The translations under genes were made by a program, and so were the position numbers. A stretch of 18,724 nucleotides of DNA from Clostridium sp. CAG:590 (GTDB lineage Bacteria; Bacillota; Clostridia; Lachnospirales; Lachnospiraceae): positions 1 to 18,724 of the forward strand of contig HF987829.1 of assembly GCA_000431135.1 (NCBI GenBank). The letters run 5' to 3'. The notes below the pieces were generated by a model. That model was not told the origin of the DNA. It saw only the letters and a program-made list of their open reading frames with translations, and did no database searches. Every line of letters starts with the position of its first letter. Within the stretch, counting starts at the first letter, position 1. This document shows positions 1-6,427 of the stretch, piece by piece.

Positions 1-149
1 TTACCTGTTTCGGTAACACTTCCGGCTATATAGGTAAGTTGCTTTGTCGTCTCCGCCGCCTGTGCCTGTCCCCCAGGCACCATCACCAGACTCCACACCA
101 TGATAAATGCCATTATCCAGGCAGTTATCCGCTTTCCTTCTCTTTTCAT
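1..149 (-). CDS. Secreted or surface protein, N-terminal fragment (3' end outside window)
   Basis: The first 49 residues of a minus-strand gene run off the left edge. The ATG at 149-147 has a perfect AGGAGG (155-160) 5 nt upstream. The N-terminus MKREGKR is followed by a hydrophobic core (ITAWIMAFIMVWSLVMV) and an AQAA-type signal-peptidase site near residues 29-32, so the product is probably exported. It starts 26 bp after the CAP-domain gene and is probably co-transcribed with it. The mature domain lies outside the window, so no function can be given. Confidence 0.75.
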   Translation of the reverse strand, partial: MKREGKRITAWIMAFIMVWSLVMVPGGQAQAAETTKQLTYIAGSVTETG

Positions 150-175
150 AACATCCTCCTTTTCATAACCCGTTG

Positions 176-1036
176 TCATTTTGTTTTCTTGTTTACAACC
201 GTCCACTTACCCTTCTTCGTTCCATTTCCTTTTCGATATGCACGAATTCTTATGTAATACCGTTTGTTGCTTTTTAATTTCTTGCCATTTATCTTTGAAA
301 TTGTCTTACTCGATTGTCCGGCTTTCACCTTATAAGTCTGCTTCCCCTTAAAAGATTTATTCGCTGCAATCTGTATCTCATAACCGGAGGCTTTTGCCTG
401 TTCCGACCATTGTAAAGTCAGCTTCTTCTTACCGGAACGCACCGTTACCCCTTTTACTTTTGCAATCGTACTTTTGTTTCCCGTTAACAATACGGTCTCT
501 TTTGAGGAAGTCCTGGATACCTGATATGTCACCTTCTGATTATCCGGCTTAGATGTCTTATCCGCAGCATCGTAACCAAAACATTGTACCCAATATGTAT
601 AACTCTTTGTCTCGAAACAACCAATTCCAATTGACGAATATCCTTTATTCAAAATATTGGTCTTATGTCCTTTCGAATTCATCCATCCGTTCATCACCGC
701 CTGAGGATCACTATAACCCATCGCAATATTCTCACCATAAGACTTCTTGCTAACCGAAAAACAATCCGTTCCATTCGGTCTCATATGATCAAAGGAAACC
801 TCTAATTCTGCTGCCCGAAGCATTGCTGCCTCCAACAGCTCCTCATCCATTGTCAGCTTACTCCGACCAGCCTTCTTTCTCTCCTTGTTGACAATCTCAA
901 GCACCTTATATGCATAATCATACCGCTGCGTTCCCGATACCTTTTGTGTATTCGCAGCCTGTACGGTGCTTCCCGAAAGTAGAAAAAAGAAACCAACCAC
1001 TAACAGTCCCCGTTTCATCTTCTGCAAAACCTTCAT
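176..1036 (-). CDS. Secreted CAP-domain (SCP/PR1-like) protein with C-terminal FN3-like domain
   Basis: This is a 286-residue protein. Residues 1-28 form a signal peptide (basic start, hydrophobic FFFLLSG, AQAA-like end VQAAN). Residues 40-155 are a CAP domain. They contain the family's HMRPNGTD-type segment with His84, the GEN motif with Glu102, and a HxTNILN-type segment with His124, which are the usual cavity residues. Residues 195-280 are Lys-rich and resemble a fibronectin type III domain (LTLQWSEQAKASGYEIQI), as seen in many clostridial surface proteins. Bacterial CAP proteins are extracellular; most have no proven activity. The first ATG (1036) is preceded by a weak GGTGG site. The next Met (residue 7) has no site, so the longer start is kept. 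A sigma-A promoter and a repeated element lie upstream. Confidence 0.88.
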   Translation of the reverse strand: MKVLQKMKRGLLVVGFFFLLSGSTVQAANTQKVSGTQRYDYAYKVLEIVNKERKKAGRSKLTMDEELLEAAMLRAAELEVSFDHMRPNGTDCFSVSKKSYGENIAMGYSDPQAVMNGWMNSKGHKTNILNKGYSSIGIGCFETKSYTYWVQCFGYDAADKTSKPDNQKVTYQVSRTSSKETVLLTGNKSTIAKVKGVTVRSGKKKLTLQWSEQAKASGYEIQIAANKSFKGKQTYKVKAGQSSKTISKINGKKLKSNKRYYIRIRAYRKGNGTKKGKWTVVNKKTK

Positions 1037-1075
1037 TGATTCCCACCACCTATTCTTTTATATACAGATAAATTC

Positions 1076-1104
1076 ATTATATCAATAATTCTTTTTGTGA
1101 ACAA
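1076..1104 (-). promoter_or_regulatory. Predicted sigma-A promoter of the CAP gene
   Basis: On the minus strand, TTGTTC (1104-1099) and a perfect TATAAT (1081-1076) are separated by 17 bp. The start codon at 1036 is about 35 nt below the expected transcription start. The -35 box is poor (TTG only), which fits a promoter that needs an activator. The repeats at 1115-1155 sit just upstream of it. Confidence 0.55.
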
Positions 1105-1114
1105 TGTTTTATAA

Positions 1115-1155
1115 TTAGTAATAGTTCACAATCATTTTAGTAATAATGCACAATC
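1115..1155. repeat. Two direct repeats with 22-bp period, plus an inverted half-site
   Basis: TTAGTAATAGTTCACAATC (1115-1133) and TTAGTAATAATGCACAATC (1137-1155) match at 17 of 19 positions and start 22 bp apart, about two helical turns. In addition, GTTCACAA (1124-1131) has an exact inverted copy, TTGTGAAC, at 1095-1102, which touches the -35 box of the CAP promoter. The layout is that of a regulator binding region. No regulator is identified. Confidence 0.5.
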
Positions 1156-1299
1156 CCGGCATTTTCCGTTCCGGTCGCAGAGGAAGCAAAAAACAAGAAA
1201 CAAACAACCGAACAACCTATTTGATAATGACTTGCAAGATATTCCATTCTATGCTACCCTTTGTCCATAAAATATTTCATTTCATCGGGAGGAACTCAC

Positions 1300-1674
1300 A
1301 TGTCCAATCAATCGAAACTATTACTATTTCATATAGATCCTGCCAAAAGACGTCAGATTGAAAATCTCTGCCATAGCCTTCACATTACCATTCTCTCCGT
1401 AAAAAGATCTTCTTACAGTCAGACACTCGGATACCTTGCAGGGATCTCCGGCTTCGCCCGACAGAATATCTCCTATAATGGCCCGGAATTTCCATCGGAA
1501 ATGTTGGTATTCTGTGGAATGGATTCCGAAACCATTGACACATTCCTTGCAGCATACAAAAAAGCCTCCATCCCACCGATCGGGCTGAAGGCCATTCTTA
1601 CACAACATAATATATTCTGGAGTGCCGAAACACTCTACAAAGAATTATTCAAGGAACATACATCCCTGCACTGA
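1300..1674 (+). CDS. DUF3783-domain protein
   Basis: This 124-residue cytoplasmic protein has no signal peptide or membrane segment. Residues 66-120 (SEMLVFCGM, then FLAAYKKASIPPIGLKAILT, then a W and LYKELFKEH) match my recollection of DUF3783, a small clostridial family of unknown function. The ORF is open upstream to 1261, but the ATG at 1300 is chosen because GGGAGG (1287-1292) lies 7 nt before it and the 1261 ATG has no site. It is the only plus-strand gene in the left third and converges with the XRE gene. I see no clear promoter. Confidence 0.75.
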   Translation: MSNQSKLLLFHIDPAKRRQIENLCHSLHITILSVKRSSYSQTLGYLAGISGFARQNISYNGPEFPSEMLVFCGMDSETIDTFLAAYKKASIPPIGLKAILTQHNIFWSAETLYKELFKEHTSLH

Positions 1675-1700
1675 ACATAACTAACGATTCCTGTTATCTC

Positions 1701-1739
1701 CCTGAATACGCAAATGGCAATTTGCATCTGCACTTCAGG
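1701..1739. terminator. Hairpin between convergent genes, possible weak bidirectional terminator
   Basis: An outer stem CCTGAA (1701-1706)/TTCAGG (1734-1739) encloses an inner stem GCAAAT/ATTTGC with a GGCA loop (1710-1725). It fills the gap between the convergent DUF3783 and XRE genes. Neither side has a good T-run, so efficient intrinsic termination is doubtful. Confidence 0.35.
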
Positions 1740-1740
1740 A

Positions 1741-1938
1741 TTACTCTTCCTCCCAGAAGAGTTCATCTAACGTCTTGCCAAGCGTCTTACAGATCGCACG
1801 GCACAGATTGATCGTCGGATTATAGTCTCCCTTTTCAATTGCATTGATCGTCTGCCGCGATACCCCTACCGCAGTTGCAAGATCCTGCTGAGACAGATCC
1901 CGCGCCGCCCGGGCAGATTTCATTTTCAAATTCTTCAT
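1741..1938 (-). CDS. Small XRE-family helix-turn-helix regulator
   Basis: This 65-residue protein is almost entirely one Cro/CI-type HTH domain. The segment LSQQDLATAVGVSRQTINAIEKG (about residues 15-37) contains the usual SRQTI recognition helix, followed by YNPTINLCRAICKTLGKTLDELF. This is the standard form of short single-domain regulators of the YgzD/YozG type. The ATG at 1938 has GAGGA 7 nt upstream, lying within the last codons of the membrane-protein gene. The two genes are only 3 bp apart and probably translationally coupled. Such regulators often pair with a membrane protein and repress their own operon. The target here is unknown. Confidence 0.9.
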   Translation of the reverse strand: MKNLKMKSARAARDLSQQDLATAVGVSRQTINAIEKGDYNPTINLCRAICKTLGKTLDELFWEEE

Positions 1939-1941
1939 AGG

Positions 1942-2511
1942 CTATTCCTCATTCTCTTCCTGCTTCCTATTATAAAACAATTTGAGGTTAAACATAAGAG
2001 TTAATGCAAGAAATAATACTGCAACAATCAGATTCGTATATCGATAAGAAACCTCTCCTTTTTCAAGAAATGATACTCCCTCCCGCACATCTACAATTCC
2101 CGCAATCAGATTGACCACGCCCACCAAAAGAAACATTATATTAATTCCTTTGGCATTCTCCTGCAAAGACATATAGGCATCCTCCCAAATACAGATCGTT
2201 GCAAAGATAAAAATCGCAATACATATACCGATCCACATACCGCCAAATGACATCAAAAGTGGAATATTGCACATATCCTTTAAGATGGATACAATCGTCA
2301 CATATAAGATAAGGAAAAAGAAACCTACCTTGTACGCCTTACCTCTCGCCTGTAACTGCCTCTCATCATATGCTCCTTCTCTGGCACATTTGAATGTACA
2401 AATCTTTCCGCCCACTTTACGGATCAGCCGGCTTAATATAAATACCACAAGAAGTCCTACTGCAAAACCACAAACCATACCCAATATATAACTTATACTA
2501 TGATGTTCCAT
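1942..2511 (-). CDS. Multi-pass membrane protein of unknown function paired with XRE regulator
   Basis: The 189-residue product has about five hydrophobic segments: near 10-28, 62-80, 88-107, 124-142 and 159-176. A cytoplasmic-looking stretch after the first segment carries YDERQLQARGKAYK. YDERQ followed by a Gly-Lys-rich helix is a motif I recall from small Firmicute membrane proteins encoded beside XRE regulators, but I cannot name the family. The ORF could open at a GTG at 2532. The ATG at 2511 is preferred because AAGGAG stands 8 nt upstream of it. It precedes the XRE gene by 3 bp and lies 128 bp below the ABC permease gene. A role in sensing for, or being controlled by, the regulator is inferred from position only. 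Confidence 0.7.
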   Translation of the reverse strand: MEHHSISYILGMVCGFAVGLLVVFILSRLIRKVGGKICTFKCAREGAYDERQLQARGKAYKVGFFFLILYVTIVSILKDMCNIPLLMSFGGMWIGICIAIFIFATICIWEDAYMSLQENAKGINIMFLLVGVVNLIAGIVDVREGVSFLEKGEVSYRYTNLIVAVLFLALTLMFNLKLFYNRKQEENEE

Positions 2512-2639
2512 CCCTGTCTCTCCTTTTCTCACCGTTATATCTCATGATGCCTCTGATCTTTCGCATCTGCTTCTATTCCTGAGTTCACCATTCGCATATA
2601 CCAATATATCTCCCTACTTACACTATGTTGCCGCATTTA

Positions 2640-3914
2640 CTACATGCCTTTTATATTCTTCAAGGCTGTACTCAACTTGATCGGATTCCCGTAACGAAGC
2701 GTTCCCATCCGGTAGATCTTCGCCGCCAGCCAGCCTACACCAAAGATGGATGCAAACAGGATCACTGCTGATACCACAATCTCCCACACAGCTACTGTTC
2801 CCATTCCGATTCGTACGAACATTGCAGAATAAGATGAAAATGGAAGGAAGGAACAGACCTTCATAACAATACCGTCCGGATTCTGCAACTGGAACAATAC
2901 CGCAAAATACACAAGCATAATTGCCATCTGCAAGGTTCCCGCCGTCTTATTGATATCTTCCGTCTTAGATACCAGTGCTCCCATTGCACCATATAAAAAC
3001 GCATAGAACAGAAATCCACCAATGCCAAATACCGCAAACGCCGCAAGCACTTCCCCCGGAATATCCAGTACCATATCCAAAGCGTCACCCCAGAAAGTAT
3101 GATTCATTCCATAACCACCAAGCACTGCCGCAAGAATCAGCCCAAGCTGCACAATTGCAGCTGTCGCACCGGCAAACACCTTTCCAAACAACAGATATTT
3201 TGCATCAATGCTTGTCACCAAAACTTCGATAGACCGGTTACTCTTCTCTACCGTCACCGACGTTGCCACCATCACACCATACAAAATGATCATCATAAAG
3301 ATCACAATCACAAGCGCATAACAATACCAGTAATTGTCCTCTACATCCTTACCAAGAATCTGCTCCGTACAATCAACCGGTGCGTTATATTCTGCCATAA
3401 AAGATGCATAATCAATTCCCTGCTCCTCGCAGAATCTTTGTTGATGCATCATCGATAACACCTCTTCAAAGATTGCCTGATTCTCGTCAAACATCTCCCG
3501 GTTCAACACATAATATTCATAATGCAGATCGTCCTTTACATCAAACCCTGCTGCTACATCTTCCTGCTCAACCGCCCTCTTCAATTCCTTCTCGTTCTTC
3601 ATTACCTGAAATGTTACATCCTTACCAAATGCCTGTTCCAACACTGTGACATCCGCAAACACTCCCTGCTCATCCACCAGTCCAAGCCCGGTAGCGGCTT
3701 CAACATCCCCGGTATCCTCTGCGTTAGTATCTTCTCCGCTGACCGTCTCTGTCTTCGTACTCTCAATTCCAAGCATATCTGATATATCAAATACCCTTGG
3801 CAGAAACATCACACCAAACAGCAATACCGCCAACACGATTGTCGTAACCACAAAGGATTTATTCTTCAGATAACTCACTAATTCAAATTCATATACTGTT
3901 AAGAACTTCTTCAT
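2640..3914 (-). CDS. ABC exporter permease, NatB/ABC-2 type
   Basis: The 424-residue protein has the ABC2_membrane_3 layout. There is one transmembrane helix near residues 20-40 and a large external region of about 150 residues, Asp/Glu-rich at its start. Five or six further helices follow from about 193 to 400. The cytoplasmic loop VEKSNRSIEVLVTSIDAKYL, which follows the second helix, matches the conserved EKxxRxxEVLLxS segment of NatB-type permeases. Its start overlaps the ATPase stop by 4 bp (ATGA at 3914-3911), so translation is coupled and the two form one transporter. NatAB-like exporters move sodium, peptides or unknown compounds; the substrate here is not deducible. Confidence 0.9.
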   Translation of the reverse strand: MKKFLTVYEFELVSYLKNKSFVVTTIVLAVLLFGVMFLPRVFDISDMLGIESTKTETVSGEDTNAEDTGDVEAATGLGLVDEQGVFADVTVLEQAFGKDVTFQVMKNEKELKRAVEQEDVAAGFDVKDDLHYEYYVLNREMFDENQAIFEEVLSMMHQQRFCEEQGIDYASFMAEYNAPVDCTEQILGKDVEDNYWYCYALVIVIFMMIILYGVMVATSVTVEKSNRSIEVLVTSIDAKYLLFGKVFAGATAAIVQLGLILAAVLGGYGMNHTFWGDALDMVLDIPGEVLAAFAVFGIGGFLFYAFLYGAMGALVSKTEDINKTAGTLQMAIMLVYFAVLFQLQNPDGIVMKVCSFLPFSSYSAMFVRIGMGTVAVWEIVVSAVILFASIFGVGWLAAKIYRMGTLRYGNPIKLSTALKNIKGM

Positions 3915-4831
3915 GCCTCTTCACCCACCTTTGCCACAAATATATCATTTAACGATGGCTTATACGTCTCAAAATGCTCTATCTCCACACCCTCTATATT
4001 AGCAAGTGCTTTGAATAACTGCTTTCTGGTTACGCCTTCACAGAGCTTGACGATCACCTCTTCTTTGCTGTAACCCGTAATCGTTACAAGATCACCCACA
4101 TCCTTCACCAACATAGTCCCGAATGCCTCCGCATCCATTCCAACCCCGCTGATCACCAGTTGATTCTCTCCAAACTCCCGCTTGATCTCATCCAGATTAC
4201 CGGAAAGAACAACCTCCCCATGATTGATGATCACGATATCCTCGCAAAATTCTTCCACGTAACTCATCTGATGACTGGAGAAAATGACAATCTTGCCATC
4301 CGTGATCAGTTCCTGCACCACTTCCTGCAGAATCTGGGAATTGACCGGATCCAATCCGCTAAATGGTTCATCTAAGATCACAATATCCGGATCACAGACT
4401 AACGTAGATGCCAACTGTACTTTTTGTTGATTCCCCTTCGATAATGTTTCAAGAAGCTTTGTCTCATATTCAGCAACTTCCAACCGTTCCAGCCAACGCT
4501 TTGCATTCACTATTGCCTGTTTCTTACTTACGCCGCGAAGTCTTGCCAGATATACCATCTGTTCCAAAACTTCCCGCTTCGGGTACAATCCTCGTTCCTC
4601 CGGAAGATATCCGATCTGCACATTTCTCTGAACAAACGGTTCTCCATCTAACAATAACTCTCCGCTGTTGGCATGAAATACATCCATCAGAATACGAATT
4701 GTTGTTGTCTTTCCTGCACCATTTCTCCCCAACAAGCCTAACGCCTTACCACTCTCTACCGAAAAGGAAATTCCTTTCAGGATTTCCTTCTCCCCAAACG
4801 TTTTGGTAATGTTTTTCACTTCCAGTTTCAT
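3911..4831 (-). CDS. ABC exporter ATP-binding protein, NatA/EcsA-like
   Basis: The 306-residue protein has an ATPase domain in residues 1-215: Walker A GRNGAGKT (35-42), signature LSKGNQQK (130-137), Walker B IVILDEP (150-156), D-loop SGLDP and H-loop His187. LSKGNQQK in place of LSGGQ is typical of this exporter subfamily. Residues from about 215 to the end form the DUF4162-like tail. An upstream ATG at 4846 is in frame, but GGGAGG overlaps it and lies 7 nt before the ATG at 4831, so 4831 is the start. It heads the operon, followed by the permease with a 4-bp overlap, and is driven by the promoter at 4913-4941. Confidence 0.93.
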   Translation of the reverse strand: MKLEVKNITKTFGEKEILKGISFSVESGKALGLLGRNGAGKTTTIRILMDVFHANSGELLLDGEPFVQRNVQIGYLPEERGLYPKREVLEQMVYLARLRGVSKKQAIVNAKRWLERLEVAEYETKLLETLSKGNQQKVQLASTLVCDPDIVILDEPFSGLDPVNSQILQEVVQELITDGKIVIFSSHQMSYVEEFCEDIVIINHGEVVLSGNLDEIKREFGENQLVISGVGMDAEAFGTMLVKDVGDLVTITGYSKEEVIVKLCEGVTRKQLFKALANIEGVEIEHFETYKPSLNDIFVAKVGEEA

Positions 4832-4852
4832 TCTGAAACCTCCCATCTAAAT

Positions 4853-4895
4853 ATGTATCTGTTTATAATACATTCCTTTTTCATACAATTTGTAT
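4853..4895. promoter_or_regulatory. Two dyads in the ABC operon leader, candidate operators
   Basis: ATACAA-T-TTGTAT (4883-4895) lies about 11-23 nt below the predicted transcription start. ATGTAT-N9-ATACAT (4853-4873) lies about 20 bp further down. Both use the half-site ATACA/TGTAT. This is a usual place for a repressor, though the AT-rich context makes chance dyads fairly likely. Confidence 0.35.
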
Positions 4896-4912
4896 CATTT
4901 GTTGTTAGTGTC

Positions 4913-4941
4913 AGTATATGCATCTCTTTACATTTTGTCAA
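4913..4941 (-). promoter_or_regulatory. Strong sigma-A promoter of the ABC exporter operon
   Basis: On the minus strand, a perfect TTGACA (4941-4936), a 17-bp spacer and TATACT (4918-4913) stand about 80 bp above the ATPase start codon. This is the best consensus promoter in the window. Confidence 0.85.
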
Positions 4942-4985
4942 GTATATTTTACTTTTTGTTTTATAATCTTTCCAGAATACAGATT

Positions 4986-5001
4986 TTCGTGCAAGCACGA
5001 A
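4986..5001. other. 16-bp palindrome upstream of ABC promoter
   Basis: TTCGTGC-AA-GCACGAA is a perfect 7-bp-arm palindrome 44 bp upstream of the ABC -35 box, between that promoter and the deacetylase terminator. It is GC-richer than its surroundings and has no T-run, so a protein site is more likely than a terminator. No known motif was recognised. Confidence 0.4.
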
Positions 5002-5032
5002 TTTGTACTCCACTCCATTCGGCTCGTTGTCT

Positions 5033-5097
5033 ACACAAAAAGACCGGATACATATATGGTCGTTTTACATTCCCGTCATATACGATATCCGGTCTTT
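5033..5097 (-). terminator. Intrinsic terminator of the deacetylase gene
   Basis: Perfect 12-bp arms AAAGACCGGATA (5086-5097 on the minus strand; plus-strand copy at 5039-5050) are followed on the minus strand by TTTTTGTGT. Inside the loop, a second pairing (TATATG/CATATA) lengthens the stem. It begins 28 bp after the deacetylase stop codon. Confidence 0.85.
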
Positions 5098-5124
5098 CGT
5101 TTCAATTATTTAATCTAATACTTT

Positions 5125-6198
5125 TTATTTTTTCGTCTTTTTGCGAAGAGAAAAATACTTTTGTCCCTTCTGTAAAGAATATCCACGATATTTGGCAAGT
5201 TCACTAACCGTTACCAACTGGTATCCCTGTGCCTTCAGCTTCGGAATAATCTTCAAAGCTGCATCCTTTGTCGGTTCATGAATATCATGCATCAACACAA
5301 TATCTCCATCCTTTACATTCTTCATTACCGCATCCACTGTCTTCTGCGTGTTTCTTGTCTTCCAATCCAATGTATCAATTGACCACAGGATCATCGGTTT
5401 GCCAACATTTGCACTTACGGTCTTTCCAACCGAACCATATGGCGGACGCATTAAGGTTGCTTTCTTTCCGGTTGCTTTCTTGATCTTTTTATCGGTATCA
5501 CTCATCTGTGCTTTCACATCTTTTGCAGACAGTTTTGCCAGATCACTATGGTTGTAACTGTGACTTCCGATCTCGCATCCTGCTTTGTATGCATACTTTA
5601 CAGAATCACGATAAGAATCCACACTGCTCCCTACAACAAAAAATGTAGCATGTGCATCATTTTTCTTCAGACAATTCACAATCGTTTTGGTGTATCGTCC
5701 CGGTCCGTCATCAAAGGTAAGTGCAACCATTTTCTTATTCGGATCAATGGTATCTGCCAACACTTTACAAGCCTTACTCTTTTTCCCTGCAATCACTTTA
5801 TCATCTGCCTGATATGTTGCAGTCACCTTATAATTGTAATACTCACCTTTTTTCACGGATTTGTCCGTATATTTTAATTTACCTGTCTGTGCAATCTTCA
5901 CATATTTTCCTTTTGCATTCTTTCGGTATATATAATAGGTATCCGCTTTCTTGACTTTGTTCCAACTCAGCACAATTTTCCCTTTGCTGAATTTTCCCGT
6001 TACCTTTGTCTTTCCGGGCTTAGTGTATGTCTTCGCCTCTGTTGTTATCTCCGTTGATATTTCCTGCGTTGTTGCCTCCGTAACCACTGCTTCCGTTGCC
6101 GGATTCTGTGTCGCATGTACATCACCGCCAAATGCCAGAACCGATGTCAAAATGATTCCTGCCGCTATCATCTGTATGCCACATATTTTTTTACTCAT
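5125..6198 (-). CDS. Secreted FN3-polysaccharide deacetylase (NodB family)
   Basis: The 357-residue protein removes acetyl groups from an amino sugar polymer, most likely cell-wall peptidoglycan. Residues 1-30 are a signal peptide ending near VHAT. A Thr/Glu-rich linker follows (31-60), then an FN3-like domain (62-145) and the NodB domain (155-335). All catalytic motifs are present: TFDDGP (161-166, Asp163/Asp164), HSYNH (213-217, metal His), RPPYGS (251-256), DTLDW (275-279) and LMHDIH (302-307, His304). The tail is Lys-rich. The ATG at 6198 has AAGGAG 8 nt upstream; the longer reading from 6246 has no site. It has its own promoter and terminator, and is divergent from the serine hydrolase gene. 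Confidence 0.93.
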   Translation of the reverse strand: MSKKICGIQMIAAGIILTSVLAFGGDVHATQNPATEAVVTEATTQEISTEITTEAKTYTKPGKTKVTGKFSKGKIVLSWNKVKKADTYYIYRKNAKGKYVKIAQTGKLKYTDKSVKKGEYYNYKVTATYQADDKVIAGKKSKACKVLADTIDPNKKMVALTFDDGPGRYTKTIVNCLKKNDAHATFFVVGSSVDSYRDSVKYAYKAGCEIGSHSYNHSDLAKLSAKDVKAQMSDTDKKIKKATGKKATLMRPPYGSVGKTVSANVGKPMILWSIDTLDWKTRNTQKTVDAVMKNVKDGDIVLMHDIHEPTKDAALKIIPKLKAQGYQLVTVSELAKYRGYSLQKGQKYFSLRKKTKK

Positions 6199-6234
6199 GC
6201 TATCCACTCCTTCTATACTATATTTATTGAATTC

Positions 6235-6263
6235 ACTATAGCACAATCAAATCACATATACAA
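6235..6263 (-). promoter_or_regulatory. Predicted promoter of the deacetylase gene
   Basis: On the minus strand, TTGTAT (6263-6258) and TATAGT (6240-6235) are separated by 17 bp, about 40 bp above the start codon at 6198. It sits back to back with the serine hydrolase promoter in the 229-bp divergent region. A short inverted repeat GCACA-N5-TGTGC (6276-6290) lies just upstream of the -35 box. Confidence 0.6.
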
Positions 6264-6351
6264 TCGCCTCCAGACGCACAAAATATGTGCAATCCCTTGA
6301 AAACAAACGCTCCCAAAACCATTCTGAAGTTTTTCTTAAAGTATAATTTAC

Positions 6352-6380
6352 TTGCATATGTTTTCGCTTTCTTATATAAT
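6352..6380 (+). promoter_or_regulatory. Predicted promoter of the serine hydrolase gene
   Basis: TTGCAT (6352-6357) and a perfect TATAAT (6375-6380) are 17 bp apart, about 48 bp above the ATG at 6428. A perfect 10-bp palindrome TTCTTAAGAA (6390-6399) begins at about the expected transcription start. Confidence 0.7.
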
Positions 6381-6427
6381 GATAGAAAATTCTTAAGAAG
6401 AACTTTCAGAAGATAGAGGATGCGCAA

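Noticed and set aside
146..166. Six-codon upstream ORF on the minus strand whose stop overlaps the ATG at 149
   Set aside because: The reading frame runs through the AGGAGG site itself and has no ribosome site of its own; it is probably a coincidence of the AAAGGAGG sequence.
1741..2511. Toxin-antitoxin pair
   Set aside because: The membrane protein has several helices and is 189 residues long, unlike small membrane toxins. The regulator is a plain HTH protein without an antitoxin domain.
2975..3873. Series of plus-strand ORFs opposite the ABC permease and ATPase genes
   Set aside because: They are His/Pro/Ser-rich, lack ribosome sites, and lie opposite a gene with clear family motifs. They are shadows of the real reading frame.
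4986..5001. LexA (SOS) box
   Set aside because: The palindrome TTCGTGC-AA-GCACGAA does not fit the Gram-positive CGAAC-N4-GTTCG pattern.
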